Origin: Thalassovita aquimarina
Lineage (GTDB): Bacteria > Pseudomonadota > Alphaproteobacteria > Rhodobacterales > Rhodobacteraceae
DNA: 64,000 nt
Direction of reading: 5' to 3'
NCBI RefSeq assembly: GCF_018219815.1
Contig: NZ_JADMKU010000006.1
Coordinates: forward strand, 1-64,000
Position 1 is the stretch's first letter, and each line of letters opens with the position of its first letter. Position numbers and translations under genes: made by a program. The notes below the pieces were generated by a model. That model did not search any database. It saw only the letters and a list, made by a program, of their open reading frames with translations, and was not told the DNA's origin. This document shows positions 63,783 to 64,000 of the stretch, piece by piece.

Positions 63783-64000
63783 TCACGCGTTCCGGATGCG
63801 GGTGACCATTTCCGTGGTGTCGCGGCTCAGCCCGTCCTGGGCCAGAATCCGGTCCAGTTGGGCCAGGATCTTGCCTTGCCGGTCCTTGTCGTAGCGTTTC
63901 CATGTTTCGAACGCCGAACACATGCGCGCGGTGGTCTGCGGATTGACTGGGTCGAGCTTCAGCAGCCAGTCGGTCAGCAATGCGTAGCCGGCGCCGCTTG
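63783..64000 (-). CDS. pepN: aminopeptidase N, C-terminal part (gene continues beyond window)
   Basis: Only about 72 residues are inside the window. The pattern YALLTDWLLKLDPVNPQTTA, then ETWKRYD and SRDTTEMVTRI at the end, is the last helical repeat region of the M1-family alanyl aminopeptidase PepN. The catalytic HEXXH domain and the start lie beyond base 64000. Confidence 0.8.
   Translation of the reverse strand, partial: SGAGYALLTDWLLKLDPVNPQTTARMCSAFETWKRYDKDRQGKILAQLDRILAQDGLSRDTTEMVTRIRNA

Noticed and set aside
1-64000. CRISPR arrays, prophage modules, insertion-sequence transposases, rRNA genes
   Set aside because: I saw no regularly spaced repeats, integrase, transposase or rRNA sequence anywhere in the window.

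Overview
The window looks like a chromosomal segment of a marine-type alphaproteobacterium of the Rhodobacteraceae (Roseobacter group). It is GC-rich and densely coding. It has the family-typical split his cluster (hisB, hisH, hisA, hisF, hisE with small genes interleaved), a SUV3-like helicase / S4 protein / 7Fe ferredoxin / CarD block, cobS-cobT, a J-domain/BolA divergent pair, and an aerobic CO-dehydrogenase-type operon. Gene identities come from reading the proteins; no database search was possible.

Layout. 1-10 kb: an M3 peptidase, a lysophospholipase-like hydrolase, an SCP2 protein, a TPR protein, then the helicase-hslR-fdxA-carD block. 10-16 kb: an orphan gene, cobS and cobT (divergent), a CPA2 antiporter, and an Lrp regulator divergent from 4-hydroxyphenylpyruvate dioxygenase. 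16-31 kb: an accessory-looking stretch with an unusual Cys-rich repeat/membrane protein, a small paralogue of a pilus-assembly-like domain, a HemG-like flavodoxin, a LysR/cupin/GST unit, an epoxide hydrolase with a WYL regulator, and an 875-residue PilM/PilP-like protein. 31-38 kb: metY, a glycosyltransferase-like protein, tRNA-Tyr, rlmB, a candidate small RNA and a diguanylate cyclase. 38-45 kb: the his genes. 45-57 kb: a signalling cluster facing a molybdenum hydroxylase operon. 57-64 kb: J-domain protein, BolA, thioesterase, gatB, an SDR and the 3' end of pepN.

The most interesting system lies between 45.3 and 57.0 kb. A LuxR-type response regulator, a FIST-domain protein of the NosP type and a NahK/ErcS-type hybrid kinase form one minus-strand transcription unit. 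A second hybrid kinase that carries an Hpt domain follows. This unit is divergent from coxG-coxS-coxL-coxM, a form II (AYRGAGR) CO-dehydrogenase-like enzyme whose true substrate is unsettled. NosP proteins are haem gas sensors that control NahK, so the arrangement suggests a gas- or redox-gated phosphorelay controlling this enzyme. The shared intergenic region carries a 12-bp direct repeat spaced by 44 bp and a near-perfect inverted repeat.

Other structures worth a second look are: a probable duplication of the 3' end of the 875-residue gene, including its downstream flank; a terminator-bounded small-RNA candidate preceded by a 7-4-7 direct repeat resembling a Pho box; and two copies of an intergenic element with conserved arms and a variable hairpin.
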